Positions 1 through 12,299 of a stretch of DNA of 64,000 nucleotides are shown in pieces. Under the pieces are notes generated by a model. It worked only from the letters and a program-made list of their open reading frames with translations. It ran no database searches and was not told where the DNA came from. Origin of the DNA: Macrolepiota albuminosa (Eukaryota; Basidiomycota; Agaricomycetes; Agaricales; Agaricaceae); assembly GCA_027475525.1 (NCBI GenBank), contig JAMWFC010000116.1, forward strand, positions 2,541,826 through 2,605,825, in the 5' to 3' direction. The position numbers and the translations under genes were made by a program. Within the stretch, counting starts at the first letter, position 1. Every line of letters begins with the position of its first letter.

Positions 1-924
1 ACCCAGAGCTCTTCCTTAGAGTCGGTATAAAGCCGCCGAAAGGCGTTCTTTTATATGGCCCTCCTGGAACGGGCAAAACCCTCCTTGCGCGTGCTGTTGC
101 TGCTACCTTGAACACGAACTTCTTGAAAGTCGTTTCATCAGCTATTGTCGACAAATATATCGGCGAAAGTGCACGTGTCGTAAGAGAGATGTTCGGGTAT
201 GCGAAGGACCATGAACCCTGTGTGATATTCATGGACGAAATTGACGCTATTGGTGGCCGTCGTTTTTCCGAAGGGACGAGTGCAGATCGAGAAATACAGC
301 GGACCTTGATGGAGGTATGTTAAAGATTGTGCTCGAGATCATATATTGCGATTCACACTTTTGCCACGATAGCTTCTCAATCAAATGGATGGCTTTGATT
401 CGCTAGGAAAGACGAAGATAATCATGGCTACGAATCGTCCGGATACTTTAGACCCTGCTCTCCTCCGCCCTGGTCGCCTAGATCGCAAGATTGAAGTGCC
501 CCTGCCCAACGAACAAGCCCGGTTAGAGATTCTTAAGATCCATGCTGCACCTGTCAATAAAGGTGGTGATATTGACTATGAGGCAATTGTAAAGGTACGT
601 TCCAACCTTTCCTTCTTCAGATTTCCAATTATTTAAACCGGTGTTCAAGCTTTCTGATTCCTTCAATGGTGCTGATCTACGAAACGTCGTGACGGAAGCC
701 GGCATGTTTGCAATCCGTGATGATAGGTCAGTTAATGATGCAAAGGAAAACGTGAGGTTATTGAAATTTGTTGTTTGTCAGAGAGTATATCAATCAAGAA
801 GACTTGACAAAAGCTGCCAGGAAGGTTGGGGAGGCGAAGAAACACGAGAGTAAGTACCTGTTTTCGCTATCCCTTTACCTCTGACTCAACGGTTACTTTA
901 GCCAAGATGGAATATTCTACGTAG
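1..924 (+). CDS. RPT4: 26S proteasome regulatory ATPase subunit Rpt4 (3' part)
   Basis: AAA+ ATPase of the proteasome 19S base ring, which unfolds ubiquitinated substrates. The N-terminal coiled coil and OB region lie off the left edge. Visible are Walker A (GPPGTGKT near base 60), Walker B ([10 protein letters not shown] near 228-255), sensor-1 ([22 protein letters not shown]) and the C-terminal helical domain. The run [20 protein letters not shown] is typical of Rpt4/PSMC6 among the six Rpt paralogues. Five exons give a continuous frame: 1-314, 373-594, 650-726, 782-849 and 902-924. The protein ends in KMEYST. The frame is intact and no edge effect is seen beyond the missing 5' part. Confidence 0.95.
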
Positions 925-1070
925 AGGCAGAGTGACCCACTTATACCTATAAACCAGACCAGATTAATACAAATTCCGCGCTTAATTTGGCTGTGATTAT
1001 AAAAAAAAAACGAACAATCGTCCCAAAGAAACACTATGTAAATTACATCCGCGTGAACAGTCCAACTGAC

Positions 1071-4000
1071 TTAAAATCCGAATATTCTTCCTCTCTTTTT
1101 CTTCTTCTCATCCTTCCCTGATTGGGTGGCTGTCGAGTGAACAGACGGGGATAAAGAGTTTGTCGGTGACATCTTCGGGACCTCAAGACGTTCACGAAGG
1201 GCGGCGCGTGATGATGGCGGCGCAGCACGTTGTGGAGGTGGCGCATCTTTGGTATAATACTTCTCATCGTAGAACTCCTGGAAGGTTCGTGTACCTTGCC
1301 TCTCATGGAGACCATTGGGTAAAGCTCTTGAGCCAACACCACCAAGTTCTAGGACCTTTAGATCATCGACAAATTGCCGTGGCGTAATCGTGTGTGTCGA
1401 ACCTTGAGTCAGTGAAAAAGTTCGATCAGGACCTTTAGATCATCGACAAATTGCCGTGGCGTAATCGTGTGTGTCGAACCTTGAGTCAGTGAAAAAGTTC
1501 GATCAAGAATTGGATAGGAAACAAGGGTAACGTACCAAGATAGACATCTCTGTTCAAGGTGCTTGAGAGTTGATAAGATTCCCTCAGTTCTGAGAACGTG
1601 GCTCCACCAACGACGAACACTATGATCCGTCCTCGTACTTCTAGTTGTGATACGCCCGATCTTGCTCTATGCCACGATGGCTTCTGGCTACGAAGAGATG
1701 TTGGCTGTGGGGTAGGGGACCGTAGACTCGAGGGCATCGGTGCTGATGCAGGAGTCTCCTTAACGTATGGGAACAACAAGTTATCTAGCTTGCCAGCCAC
1801 GTGCTCCTGCAATACTGTTCAGTCTCGCTCAGTTCAACATAGTGGAGAATATATACCTCAAGAAGTGCCCTCAACACCGGCTTATAGCGAGATAGCTCGT
1901 ACTCATCATCATTAGATGATTTTTGTCTGAACTTCTTCTTGCTGTCCCGGTCCGCGGCGGTCTAAAAGACAACTGATTTTAACAGGTTATCTAACATTGA
2001 GGGGTGACTTACTCTGCTTATCCGAACACCCATGTGAACCAGTGCATTTACAGCGTCCTGTTCTGCCAAGGTCAATCGCGCGTGCTGATAGAGCCTCCTA
2101 CGGTCTTCCTCAGGTACGCCGTCACGATATTGGATATACAAAGCGACGATGCGAACTTTGTTTATATTCCTAATTGTGGGATGTCAGTAGTTGCCTCAGA
2201 GAAGAACCTCAAGGAACACACGAACACAACGTCCCGACTATCAAGAAGGGGTACCATCTCCTCTACAAGGTGCTTCGGTGTCTTTCCTTCTGCGGTGACA
2301 CCAGTCGCACAACACTGGAAAGGAGAATCGTTGGAGAAGAAGAAGAGGCGAGATTGACGGGAAAGGACATACCTGTTCAACATTTGCGACAATAGGGAGT
2401 TTGTTGCGCTCAAAGATCGCCATACAGTCCTGGGCCATATTCAAATGTAGAGAGAACTGAGAGGCAACATGAACACATGGGTATTCGGTAAATGATATAA
2501 TACTCGAACCTTCTCTCGCTGTTCTTGATATTGCGGCAGGTTTGCAAGCATATCTTTCATGTCATTCAGACTTGCGGCGGCACCCTCTCTGCAAGGTATG
2601 GCTCGATGCAAAGCAGCTCAGAAGAGGAAACCTAACGTACCCCTGGAATACAGCATTTTCTTGCAAAAACTTGTTAAAGTCTCCCAATAGCTTATCAATT
2701 GCTTCTTTCATGTGCATATGTCGGACTTCTGTCCAGACTGTATCCGAGTCGGATAGTGTTGCGGTTTTGTCTTCGTACGCGCCGACGGAGGATTGGAATT
2801 TATACCTGTTGTGAAAGTCAGATGTGGATAAAGCAAGGATTTACGCGACGACGGACGTGTATTTGGCCCCGTCTTCTATCGGGAGAAGATCATTGACCAT
2901 AGCTTGGTACGTGAATTCATGAAGGAAAGGGGCGACCATGTCCATTGTTCGGTCAGTAATTATTAGAGTCGCTCGCGGACGTGATGCTTCTGGGCTGCCC
3001 GGTGGGTGTTTCTATGAAGGTGGTTAGCATCAATAAACAACAAGGTTAGGTGGGCAATGTACACCGAAATCAGGGTTTTGCTTCTTATGCTCTTCAAAAG
3101 CATTCTGAACGAAGAAAGCGAGTATCTTTGTGGCATGGTCATTCTCAACGGCTTCGTAAGCTCTTGCTTCGGCACCACGCGCGAGGTTAGTACGCCACCG
3201 TGAGCTGGTTTCTGGCGGAGGTGGCGGACGTGTTGAAGCGTGAGGTTTAAGAGCACCCAGTGGAGGATGATGGGAAGGCACGTAATATCGGATGAACGGG
3301 AACTCATTAAAGGTAATGCAAACATTTGATATCTTGTGTCAGTAGCCATTGAACATTATTAGGCTTGCGTCAGGAAAAGGCGCGATACACACCATTTTGG
3401 CGGCAAATCTCAAGTCCTCTTCAACACGAATCCGGGCCGATTTGAAGGCCATATCATTCTGCGGCGGGCTATACAAGCCAAAGAACATTGCTGGTTCTTG
3501 GATAGAGAATGCCTGCGCCTCCGTTGCTGGCAATCATCTCAGGGGGTTGCCGAGATATCACAATTGGAAGATTGCGTACCCCAGAAGTTTAGAAACACCT
3601 CTCTGAGTCCCCGCAGATATGGTTCAGCAGTCGACGTTGTCAGTCGTTGGAACAACTGTTCATCCAGACCTGGTGATGCATGGGCGTAAAGATCAGTCGC
3701 GGGAGTCCGAAATTGCACCCATGTACCTTCGATAAAGAACAGATGGGCGCCGGCATATTGCTTGACCTCCCCAGAGAAGTCCTTGATTATCCGGTCGACG
3801 TTTTGGGATGTCGGCATAAGTAGGTATAATGCCTCGAAACCAGGCTGGGGGTCGCGATAGTTGGAGATGGATTCTATTACTAGGCTCTGTCGGACGCGAC
3901 GAACTCGCTGTAGGAGAAGGAGAACATACAAGTAACATTCTCCTCTAAGACATCGAATTGCTTAAGCGTCGAGCCCAGCAATCTCTGCGAGTGTTCATCG

Positions 4001-4144
4001 ACAACTAATATCTTCCATTTACTGGGCGGATTGACGGAACGAAGGATTTCCAGAAACTCTACGAACAGCGAGATCAACCCTGAAAACAGAGAATAAACAA
4101 GCTTTGAACACACTGTTTCTTACTAGACTTATCAAGGATGCCAT
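1071..4144 (-). CDS. SEC1: Sec1/Munc18 family protein Sec1 (exocytic SM protein)
   Basis: SM protein that binds the plasma-membrane syntaxin/SNARE complex and promotes exocytic vesicle fusion. The N-terminal part contains [20 protein letters not shown], then [17 protein letters not shown] and [20 protein letters not shown], the classic domain 1 start. Near 1600-1660 the run [19 protein letters not shown] is the conserved domain 3b strand. The short first exon (ATG at 4142-4144) needs a donor of GTCTAG type to keep frame, so the exact N terminus is uncertain. The C-terminal exon reads to a TAA at 1071-1073 with a lysine-rich tail. Many small introns interrupt the gene. The 77-bp duplication at 1351-1505 sits across the last intron and exon; removing one copy restores a continuous C-terminal reading frame. 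Confidence 0.9.
1351..1505. repeat. Exact tandem duplication, period 77 bp (join A)
   Basis: Bases 1351-1428 match 1428-1505 without mismatch, and identity stops at both ends. It spans the 3' end of an intron and the start of the last long exon of the Sec1 gene. It belongs to the window-wide set of 77-bp duplications and is probably an assembly overlap. Confidence 0.95.
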
Positions 4145-4312
4145 GAAGAAATAAGGAGCCGCGATTTGTCCCAAGTCTCGAAACGGCGTCCCTGGCTGTA
4201 TTGACTACGGCAATATCCGATCATGTGGCAGTGGTATCGTAATCGGGTATAAACACTATGTATCTCTTCTAAACATTTCACATGCAGAATCATCCATCCA
4301 TTATCAGTAAGT

Positions 4313-6225
4313 CTATATGAACATCGCCATAACACCTGCTACTATAGCTGTACCAAAGAAAGGGACTGTGTTTGTGTAGCCAGCACTCTTCGAATCTTTG
4401 AAATCTAGAACACCATCTCCATCAATGTCGAATCCACCTTGTGAGTTGTTGTAGCTTGGGAATGTGTTATTGGTATTAGATTCAAAATAGAGATTTGATG
4501 CGGATATGTTGCTGCATTTGCCAATGGCCTCCAACTAGTTTATCCATGTCAGATCCTGAAGTGGAATAGAGACAGATATTACCTTGAAGGGAGGGTTGTG
4601 GGTCAAAGCTGCATCAAGGGTATAACCGATGGCGAGATCCACGGTGATCTGGTAGAGGTCGTGCTGGAGAACAATGAAGCTAAATGTACGTGTTGGTAAC
4701 ACTGATGATATCGCAGCCAAAAAGAGTCTACTTACCCAGTGTTGATGACTGTAGCGTTAGAAAGAATGTTTTGGAAGGTGGCAAAAGAATTTGGTCCAGC
4801 AACCAAGCCACCAGCAACTTTCCAATCTGATTAATAGTGTAAGGAGACTTGGTGCAGACTAGAAGGCAGGTAACATGCCGTTAGTGTCAAATGGGACACC
4901 ATCAGGTGTACGAGTCCACATGATAGGAACCAAGCCCATTGCGTGTGCAATAGCGCGGACCCGATCGTCTATTGCATAATCGTCGACATAAGTCAAAGAA
5001 GGAAAGGAAACAGCAGGAAGGGCCGTACCGATGTCGCCATAGGGAGGTCGCATCGTGGTAGGGGTGACACCGAGAACAGTGCGGATGGCATGTCGAGTCC
5101 ATCCCAGCTCAGCCACGATCTGCTCGTTCGTCAAAGACGTGAGATGCTATAAGCAGGAGGTCAAAACCTATTCAACTCTGATATATGGGTACTTACCTTG
5201 TGCGACCATGTGTGAACGCTGATTTCATGGCCAGCCATGTATTCTTCAAGTAGGACTTGGGGGCGCTCAACCACACGGGATCCTACAACGAAAAAAGTCG
5301 CCGAGACGTTCTTCTGGTTGAGGTAGTTCAACAAAGTTCTTTGACACGACGTCAGTCATTAAATGTTACGAACAGATTCATAGAACATACTGAGCTGTGG
5401 GGGATGATGAGTGATGTTTTTGACGGAAAGAAAACTACTTCAACTTACTATAAGGTGATGGTCCATCATCGAAACTTGGGAAACATCAATCATACCGTTC
5501 ATACAGACACTCGAGTTACTTACCTGACGCCCCAGGTGAGTTTGTCGGGACAAGAAACAATATCTATCGAGATGTTAGTGAGCGAGGAGATGCTCAGAAT
5601 CCAGAGCGTTACCTGTGGGTCGTGTATAACCTCCACATGTCCACCATCCGCGGTTGGCGGCATCGGCGGCGGCGGCGGTATCATTGACGCAGGAACCATC
5701 CACAGTCGGAGGAATATTCGGAATATTCTTTCCTTCAAGCTCTTTCATCCACATCGCTACTTCATCCGAGTCTTTTACAGGTCAATCGCGAGATCCAGCA
5801 TAAACGAGCGCAGACAATCACCTGTAGAAGGGATATGATCCTCCGCTGGCCAATCCGCAAGGTTGAACACGACTAGTGGTTTGAGCGACGATAAGGCGAC
5901 GTGGTCAAATCTGATTAGATGAGGACTTACAAGGAGTTGGGAGCGCAGGAGCACCAGAGACGGGAGGAGAAGCACCCGCAGAAAACGTCTGGCTGACGGG
6001 AAGTGTAGTTTGGGAGGGCATACCAAATGTGATGCTCGAAAGTGGGGGGATAGCAGTGCCAGTAGGAGCTTGCAAAAGGGTGACTCCAGCCGCTGTAGTC
6101 GCTCCAGTCACAACCGCCGCTGCCTGACGTTTGTGAACAATCTCAACATGACGGGGACTCAGTGCATTGGCATGAGAGGCAACCAGAAGAGCAACAAGAG
6201 TCGCGAGAGAAGAAGAGCGCTTCAT
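4313..6225 (-). CDS. Chitin deacetylase (NodB polysaccharide deacetylase), GPI-anchored
   Basis: Secreted zinc hydrolase that removes acetyl groups from chitin to give chitosan in the cell wall. The N terminus (MKRSSSLATLVALLVASHANA) is a clear signal peptide. It is followed by a Ser/Thr/Pro/Ala-rich stretch. NodB motif 1 reads SFDDGPSPY (about 5451-5482) with the catalytic Asp pair. Motif 2 reads HTWSH (about 5200-5235) and supplies the metal-binding His residues. Motif 3 reads MRPPYGD (about 5033-5055). The C terminus has a Ser/Asn-rich spacer and a hydrophobic end (FFGTAIVAGVMAMFI) consistent with a GPI attachment signal. The gene is split by several short introns. The start is the ATG at 6225. 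Family assignment is firm; substrate preference is inferred. Confidence 0.9.
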
Positions 6226-7602
6226 GATGGGTAGCGAACGGACGAAAAAAAGAACGGCGGCTGCGCTTATGGCGCGGATAATGGTTGAGGGGGGAAAGAA
6301 CAAGAAAAAACAAATCACCACACAATATCGCGAGCCAAGGATTTTTTTTCGCTCACGTGGAAACCATAATACATACATCAAGGTTGCGGATAAAGACTCG
6401 GATGTTGTCTAAGATGCACAAAATTCGGCGGCTAAAGACGCTTCAGCCAGGCACAGACTACAGTGTGCAAAAGTCCAGTTAAAGCCACCAGTGATGTATC
6501 GTTTGAGCCTCATAAATGCATCAAGAGCGTCTTTGAAGAAACACTTACACCGGAAGGGCCGCCGCGATGCGTTACGTGTTGATGCGACATCAATCTCTTG
6601 GCCTCTGCGGATCTGATCTGAGGACTAAGTAATCGCCCGATAAGGTATTTACATAGCAAGCTCGTACCATTTCCCGCTCTTGTTTGAAAGACCAAGGACA
6701 CAGTTTCGTGTCATTCATTCAAACTGAGGTCACCATGACTGTAGCTCTCTGGACCGCCAATGCAGCAGCTATTGCCTCAAAGCATCCGTCACCTTGAAAG
6801 AACTCTCAAATAAACAGTTGTCCCGAGTCTTGAAAGGCCAAGGACATGATCTCATGCACAGTTTCGTGTCATTCATTCAAACTGAGGCCACCACAACTAT
6901 AGCTCTGGACCGCCAATGCAGCTATAACCTCAAAGCATCTGTGACTTTAAAAGAACTCTCAAAAAATACAAACAGTGTATAATCCCTAGACAAGTCAGAG
7001 AATCACTCCTGAACAAGGCAGGAGAAGTCCACCATCCCAACCAGAAGAATCCCAATACGGCAGTGATGACCACCCCACATATGAGATAGATAAATATCTA
7101 AGATAGTCATGCACCTCACAGCTCGTCCATGTCACGCAAACCACCCACGACAAGTTCCCAAGCCAAATCATCAAATACGCCATACACACTTCTTCGCCTT
7201 ACGACGGACGAGAAAGAAAGTCAAAACACCAAAGCGACCAAGGCTCGCACGACGACGATTCTCAAGAAAGCTCCCAGCTCCCATCACCACTTACTCCTAC
7301 ACACACAACACACACAAGTCGTGATCCATCATTAATACGAACAAAATACAGATGCAGGGTCGGGGGGCGGGGGGGGACTAGAGGAGGGTAAATATCGACG
7401 ACGTAAAAAAGAGAGAGAGATAACAACAACAAGCGCAACAAACAAGTCGTGTCGTATGTAGAAAGCGAAAGATAAAAAAAAAGAACGCGAAGCAACGAGA
7501 AAAAAGAAAAAAACACTCAGCAATATACAATACACGTAAAAAAGAAAACAGAAGACCACTCCACTCCACTACAAAAAAAAAAGAAAAGAAAACGCATCCC
7601 AA
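6226..7602. other. Intergenic region between chitin deacetylase and Rho1 GEF
   Basis: No convincing gene is seen. It holds the deacetylase promoter on the right of its start, a diverged tandem duplication near 6684-6975, and a strongly purine-rich stretch (about 7380-7590) with many A-runs. The last probably belongs to the 3' UTR and terminator region of the Rho1 GEF gene. Short ORFs here have no recognisable domain. Confidence 0.6.
6684..6975. repeat. Imperfect tandem duplication, period about 146 bp
   Basis: Two adjacent units share long identical stretches, for example CACAGTTTCGTGTCATTCAT in both, and later GACCGCCAATGCAGC and AAGAACTCTCAAA. They differ by many substitutions and small indels. 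Because the copies have diverged, this is a genuine old duplication, unlike the exact 77-bp set. Confidence 0.8.
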
Positions 7603-10600
7603 TCACCGGGGCACAGACATCATCGACGCCGAATCCGACAAAGGCCGCTGCGACCCCCCCACCGCCGTCGCCGCCGCCGCCGCTGCTGTCGGGCGCAACG
7701 CAAGCACACGATCATCAGACACGATCAAAATCTCATCTCGTCCTATCCCCTGCGGATTCCTCGGCGGCGGATACGCATTAGGATGCTGGACTTGAACTTG
7801 AACTTGGTGTTGCGGTTGTTGTTGTGGTTGGTACTGTTGTTGTTGTAGTTGCGGTTGGTACTGTTGTTGTTGCTGTGGTTGTGGTTGGTACTGCTGTGGT
7901 TGTGGTTGCGGTTGGTACTGTCCATACGGAGGCGCGCCGTATCCCCCATACGCCGGAATATGATGAGGCGGAGGCGGAGGCGGAGCATAAGGATTATGAT
8001 ACTCATATCCCCCTCCTCCCACATGCGCATGCGGATACGCCTGCACCGGGCTAGAAGTACTCGTCGTAACCGAAGGCGGCGTATCCGCAAACAACAACCG
8101 CAAGTTCGATCCCTGTATGACCTGCGACAGGTGCCCACTCTCAATATGCCGAACCTCGACAAACGACGGCTCAAACGCCAAAACATACGGTTCATGCAAC
8201 GCTTCATCAAATCAATAACCTAGAAGAACAAAAAGAAGCATTTTATTTAGACTCACCAAACCCGGTCGGGTTACCCTCCCAGTAAACCATAAAGTCTTTC
8301 CGTGATTGACGGCCGTTCTTGTTGACGTAGAAAGCAAACTCTACACAATAAATACGTCATCGATTATAGAGCATAGTAAAAAAAAAAAAACACAAACCAT
8401 CATAACACAGCAAAAACTCGTTATGAATCCGATAAATCGCCATGGGCCGTAAATTCTCCCGCTTGCGTACAAACTCGAGGTTCTCGTCATTAGGATCCAG
8501 CAACCCCTGAGTATCCAAGCTCTCAAGATCGACAATCTCAAAACCTCTAGAGCACCCGACACACATCTTGGTCTTGAGATAATGAATCGACGTCGACTCT
8601 ACAGGGATATAAAACTCCTTTTCATCACAAAACTCGTCAGCAACGGCAACCGTCCCCAACAACATGTCACACGTACTCTGAACAACTTGAGTGTATCGTT
8701 ACCACCCTGCAACAACTTGCGAAAGGTCGGTTTCGCACGTCCCCGGATATTTTGGTCAATAGGCTCCAATGTCTTGAACGTGCTGGACAATTGACTCGAC
8801 TTGACAATACAAACCAAAACTCTTCCAAGACAAAACCCGGCCTTGAAAAACGACGTATGGGAAGAGATCCGTTTTGCACGTTTGAGGCCGGCAAGTGGGT
8901 CGTTGGGATCCAACGCGTCAAGGGGAAACGTAATCACTTGTCTCTCTGCGACAAAAAGTAAACCAAAGCATCAAAGGCGTAATGGGGCGTCATTTACCGG
9001 ACAAGACAATCAGGAGCTGATAATCCTCCAAAACGTCCACTTGCGCAACATCCAGCAACGCTAGGACCCTAATAGGTTCCCGCCCAGCATCTCGAAGGTC
9101 AGTAAAATAAACACCGTCGTTTGTCCCGTACACAATCTTCCGTCCACCATCTACATATATTTCATCAGAGGGCAATCAAACAACAAAGGACACAACACCA
9201 CTGACTGAACGGCGCCGCACAATTAACCCTATTAGGCCCATAAAAAAACCCCTCGTTCAAAACAACCGTATCAAAAAACATGCTGCGCTCACGCAACATC
9301 GTCTGCTGCTTAACGATCAAATCCAGCCACTTTTTGTGCAGGACCGGCGTGGGCGCCCACAAGACGAGATTGTAAAACTTGCGCCCGAGATGCATGAAAT
9401 TGATCCAGTTCTGCCCCTTTGCTTCGGCCTTGACAACAATGGGCGGGACACCAGTGGCCGATACGCGGTTCAGAGACGACTTTCTGACGAGTGCGTGCTT
9501 GCCTCTTTTGTTTGCGGTCAGTGCTGCGTCTTCTGGAGCCGCGATGAGGAGGAGTTCCAGTGGGATAGGCTGAGAAATTCCATATGCATGTGGTCTGAGG
9601 AAAGGATACAAAGCGTGCTCACGCGTCGATAGACCTTGAACTGTTCGTGCTGCTTGGTTTTCATCGGCTTGGTGAAGAGAATGGCGTGGTCAAACATGTA
9701 AACTTGAATGTCGCCGTCACGCTTGTTGAACGTATCCTTTCCAATCAATTGTCGACCTTCCTCTTCGAGACGCAAATCCTGCAAGAAGCGTCAGCAAAAG
9801 TGATGTATCAAATGCAAGTTGACGCACGACTTGCTCTCCAGGTCTGAAAACCAACTGCTGTTCAAGCTGCATGAGATTGAACCGGTTCTCGGTCTTGCCA
9901 CTCTCTTCGTTGACTCTGCGCAGGAAATCTCGGACAATGGTTATCACTTTGGAAAGAGCCAACTTGTCCGGACTATCATCCGGAGTATGCTTGAGCACAG
10001 CTTCGAGCAACAGAGGGTACCTTGCCAGTCTTGTCGTGGGTTTGGTGAGATAGGCGTTCAATTCGAGTTTGCGAGATTCGGGAAGTCGTTCAGTCGTCTG
10101 GGACCCATGTAACTACGATCAGTAAATATGGGAAACAACACACCTCGACAAACTGAGCAAAAGCAGGATTGGCATTCTTCTCCTTTTCAAACTCGTACTT
10201 GCCATACAGCTGATGAGAACCGTACTGCACAAACGGACCAAAATGAGGGACGACGTCCAAAAGGACGTCGCCGATACGCTCGACAACGGCATAGGATTTT
10301 TGGCGTTTATTGAGGGCGTCGCGTAGGCGGGTGTTGACGGCAATGATGTCGTGGAGGTTCCAAAAGACTTGGGTGAGAAAGTCTGTTCTGCGATCGGGGG
10401 AAATGACGTCCGAGTCTTTGAGGCGGCCTATCCATGTCTAGAAGAGAGTGAGTGAAAGACGAGGCCAAGTAGAGGCGCGTACATCACGAAGATACTCCAT
10501 GTCGCGTACGAAATCGCGTTCGGTGTAAATGACCTCGTTGATAGCCTCCTGGCGCTTCTTTTCGGCATCAGAGACGCTATTGACGATTTCCTGAGGGACT

Positions 10601-11879
10601 GAATGGATCCAGAGGGTTCCAGGTTCCTAAAAAAAAGTCAACAGGACAGAAAATGAAAAGGAAGAAAACTTGCAGCAATGTCGCCCAGACTCTCTCTGCT
10701 GATTTGTTTGGACAGGCCTGGCTGGGGCTTCATGTTGAGTCTGGACTGTTGTTCGAGGCGTCGTGGACAAGCGATACTGTAACACAACTGATCGCGTGAA
10801 CAGGTTGGAGAATAACAGTCTGTGAGCAAGGTGAAAACGCCAGATGGGAGAGGAACGTCGTCTGAACCGACAGAGCCCTTTCTAGGTCTATTTGGGACAA
10901 GGGACGAGGCATCAGCTTTTTCCTAAGTGGGGTCAGTGAAAAAGAAATGGGCAAGAAAAGGAGAGATACCTCTGCAGACGACTCTGTGCCGGCCTGGAGA
11001 GGAAGATTGGCAAAGTCTACAGTGACATTGGGAAGGTCGCCGCTGACAAAGGGACTGGGGAGCTTTGTGCGAAAGTGGTACAATTCAGCGGCGCTGTCTC
11101 GTAATCGGTGGTCGTAGGTGACATCATGAAAAAACTTTTGCGCGTCCAGCGCGCGACCCAAAAGAAGAGCAAGGTTGCGGTCAGTGGTCTTGATGATATA
11201 GGCGATTTTGTCGACGGCCTCGCGACCGTCAAAGGCGTCCTTGTAGGTGAGACCGTCCTTGACCTTGTCTGAGAGCGAGATGCGGTCTCGGAAAGCCTCT
11301 GCGACGCGGGAGAGGAGGGCGGGATATACGATGGGGGTTTTGCGGACGGGGCGGACGGAAGGGGGGGAGCTGCGGGGGTGTTGGGGACGGGAGAGACGTC
11401 GCTGGTTTGAGTTTGCAGCAGACATGGACATGGACCTGTCCTGTGGGGCGCGGTCACGGGGCGGGGCAGAGAGTCTGGGCGCCGAGGCAAAGGACTCGAA
11501 GGATCTGCGGGGATGGGGAGGGGGCTGGTCGCTGGCGACGGAGGATCGGACCGAGGGAGAGATGTCGTGGACTGGACAGGGCTGGGAGGGAGTGAGGGGG
11601 CTGTCGGGAGAAGAGAGAGGGACATACGGGATCGCTGGCGGGAGAGTCGTTGCGTGCCCAGGGGAGTTCGCTGTCGTCATCGGCGGGGGGCGGGCTGAGG
11701 GCGAGGGCGAGACGGGGAGGATGGCGTGCGGGGTGGAGGGACGTGACACGGGGAATGGGGCGGTGTGGGTGGAGGTAGTGGGGCTGGTGGTGGTGGGACG
11801 CACCGGGGCGGCCAAAGATGTCCTCGTACGCAGCATGGCGCTTGTCGGGGGGCTGGCGGGGGCCGAGCGGGCGGTCCAT
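7603..11879 (-). CDS. Rho1 guanine nucleotide exchange factor (DEP-DH-PH-CNH, Rom1/Rom2 type)
   Basis: Activates Rho1 GTPase in the cell-wall integrity pathway at the cell cortex. Order from the N terminus: Pro/Ser-rich leader; DEP domain (PALLSRVAEAFRDRISLSDK onward, about 11310-11050); RhoGEF/DH domain (YLTKPTTRLARYPLLLEAV near 10030); PH domain (IQVYMFDHAILFTKPMK near 9700); citron-homology domain; and a C-terminal tail. The tail has a Gln/Pro/Tyr-rich repeat (about 7800-7930) and a Pro-rich block. I start it at the ATG at 11879 (MDRPLGPRQPPDKRHAAYED). A 109-bp intron (11695-11803) joins this exon in frame with the DEP exon. A start at 11893 without that intron would be open too, but it loses this N-terminal block. 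Confidence 0.88.
7795..7930 (-). repeat. Gln/Pro/Tyr-coding low-complexity repeat in Rho1 GEF tail
   Basis: Repeating codons give units like QQYQPQPQ and QQQQYQPQL. This is a typical unstable polyglutamine-type tract near the protein's C terminus. Length variation between strains is expected. Confidence 0.8.
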
Positions 11880-11977
11880 GGCTGCAGGAGCAAAGCTTGT
11901 CACGCTGCCGACGGCCCGGTCAAAAATTATCATTATTTACTATCTCGGAATCTGCCGTCTCTTTTCTCTCCACACCC

Positions 11978-12283
11978 ATGCCCGCTCCCAGCCGCGCTGC
12001 CATCCTTGCCCTCTACGCAAACTCGCTCCGCGTCTCGCGCAGCTTCTCGTCCTACAACTTTCGCGAGTACTTTTTGCGCCGCACCAAAGACTCCTTCCGT
12101 GCCATCCAGGTGTGTGTCTGTCCCTCTGTCCGTCGCTGCCCGCCCATGCCCGCACAGGCAGAAACCGACGCCGCACGCGTGGGTGCCATGTACGGAGACG
12201 CGGTCAGGGAGCTTGGCGTGCTACGGCGGAGTGCAATCGTGAACCAGCTGTATGGGGGATGGAAGCTTGCAGTCGAGAAATAA
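11978..12283 (+). CDS. ISD11: Isd11 (LYRM4), mitochondrial Nfs1 partner in Fe-S cluster assembly
   Basis: Small matrix protein that stabilises the cysteine desulfurase Nfs1 together with acyl carrier protein. Two exons, 11978-12109 and 12158-12283, flank a 48-bp intron and give 85 residues, the usual size. Conserved features are SSYNFREYFLRRTKDSFR in the middle and the C-terminal helix ending LYGGWKLAVEK. The family tripeptide LYR is LYA here (ILALYANSLRVSRSF). The gene is divergent from the Rho1 GEF, with about 98 bp between the two start codons, so the promoters overlap. Confidence 0.9.
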   Translation: MPAPSRAAILALYANSLRVSRSFSSYNFREYFLRRTKDSFRAIQVCVCPSVRRCPPMPAQAETDAARVGAMYGDAVRELGVLRRSAIVNQLYGGWKLAVEK

Positions 12284-12299
12284 ATAGACCAAAACATGC

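Noticed and set aside
11247..12242. 331-codon plus-strand ORF opposite the Rho1 GEF N-terminal region
   Set aside because: It is antisense to a well-supported coding exon in GC-rich DNA, is composed of Gly/Arg/Glu low complexity, and has no domain; stop-poor GC-rich shadows are expected.
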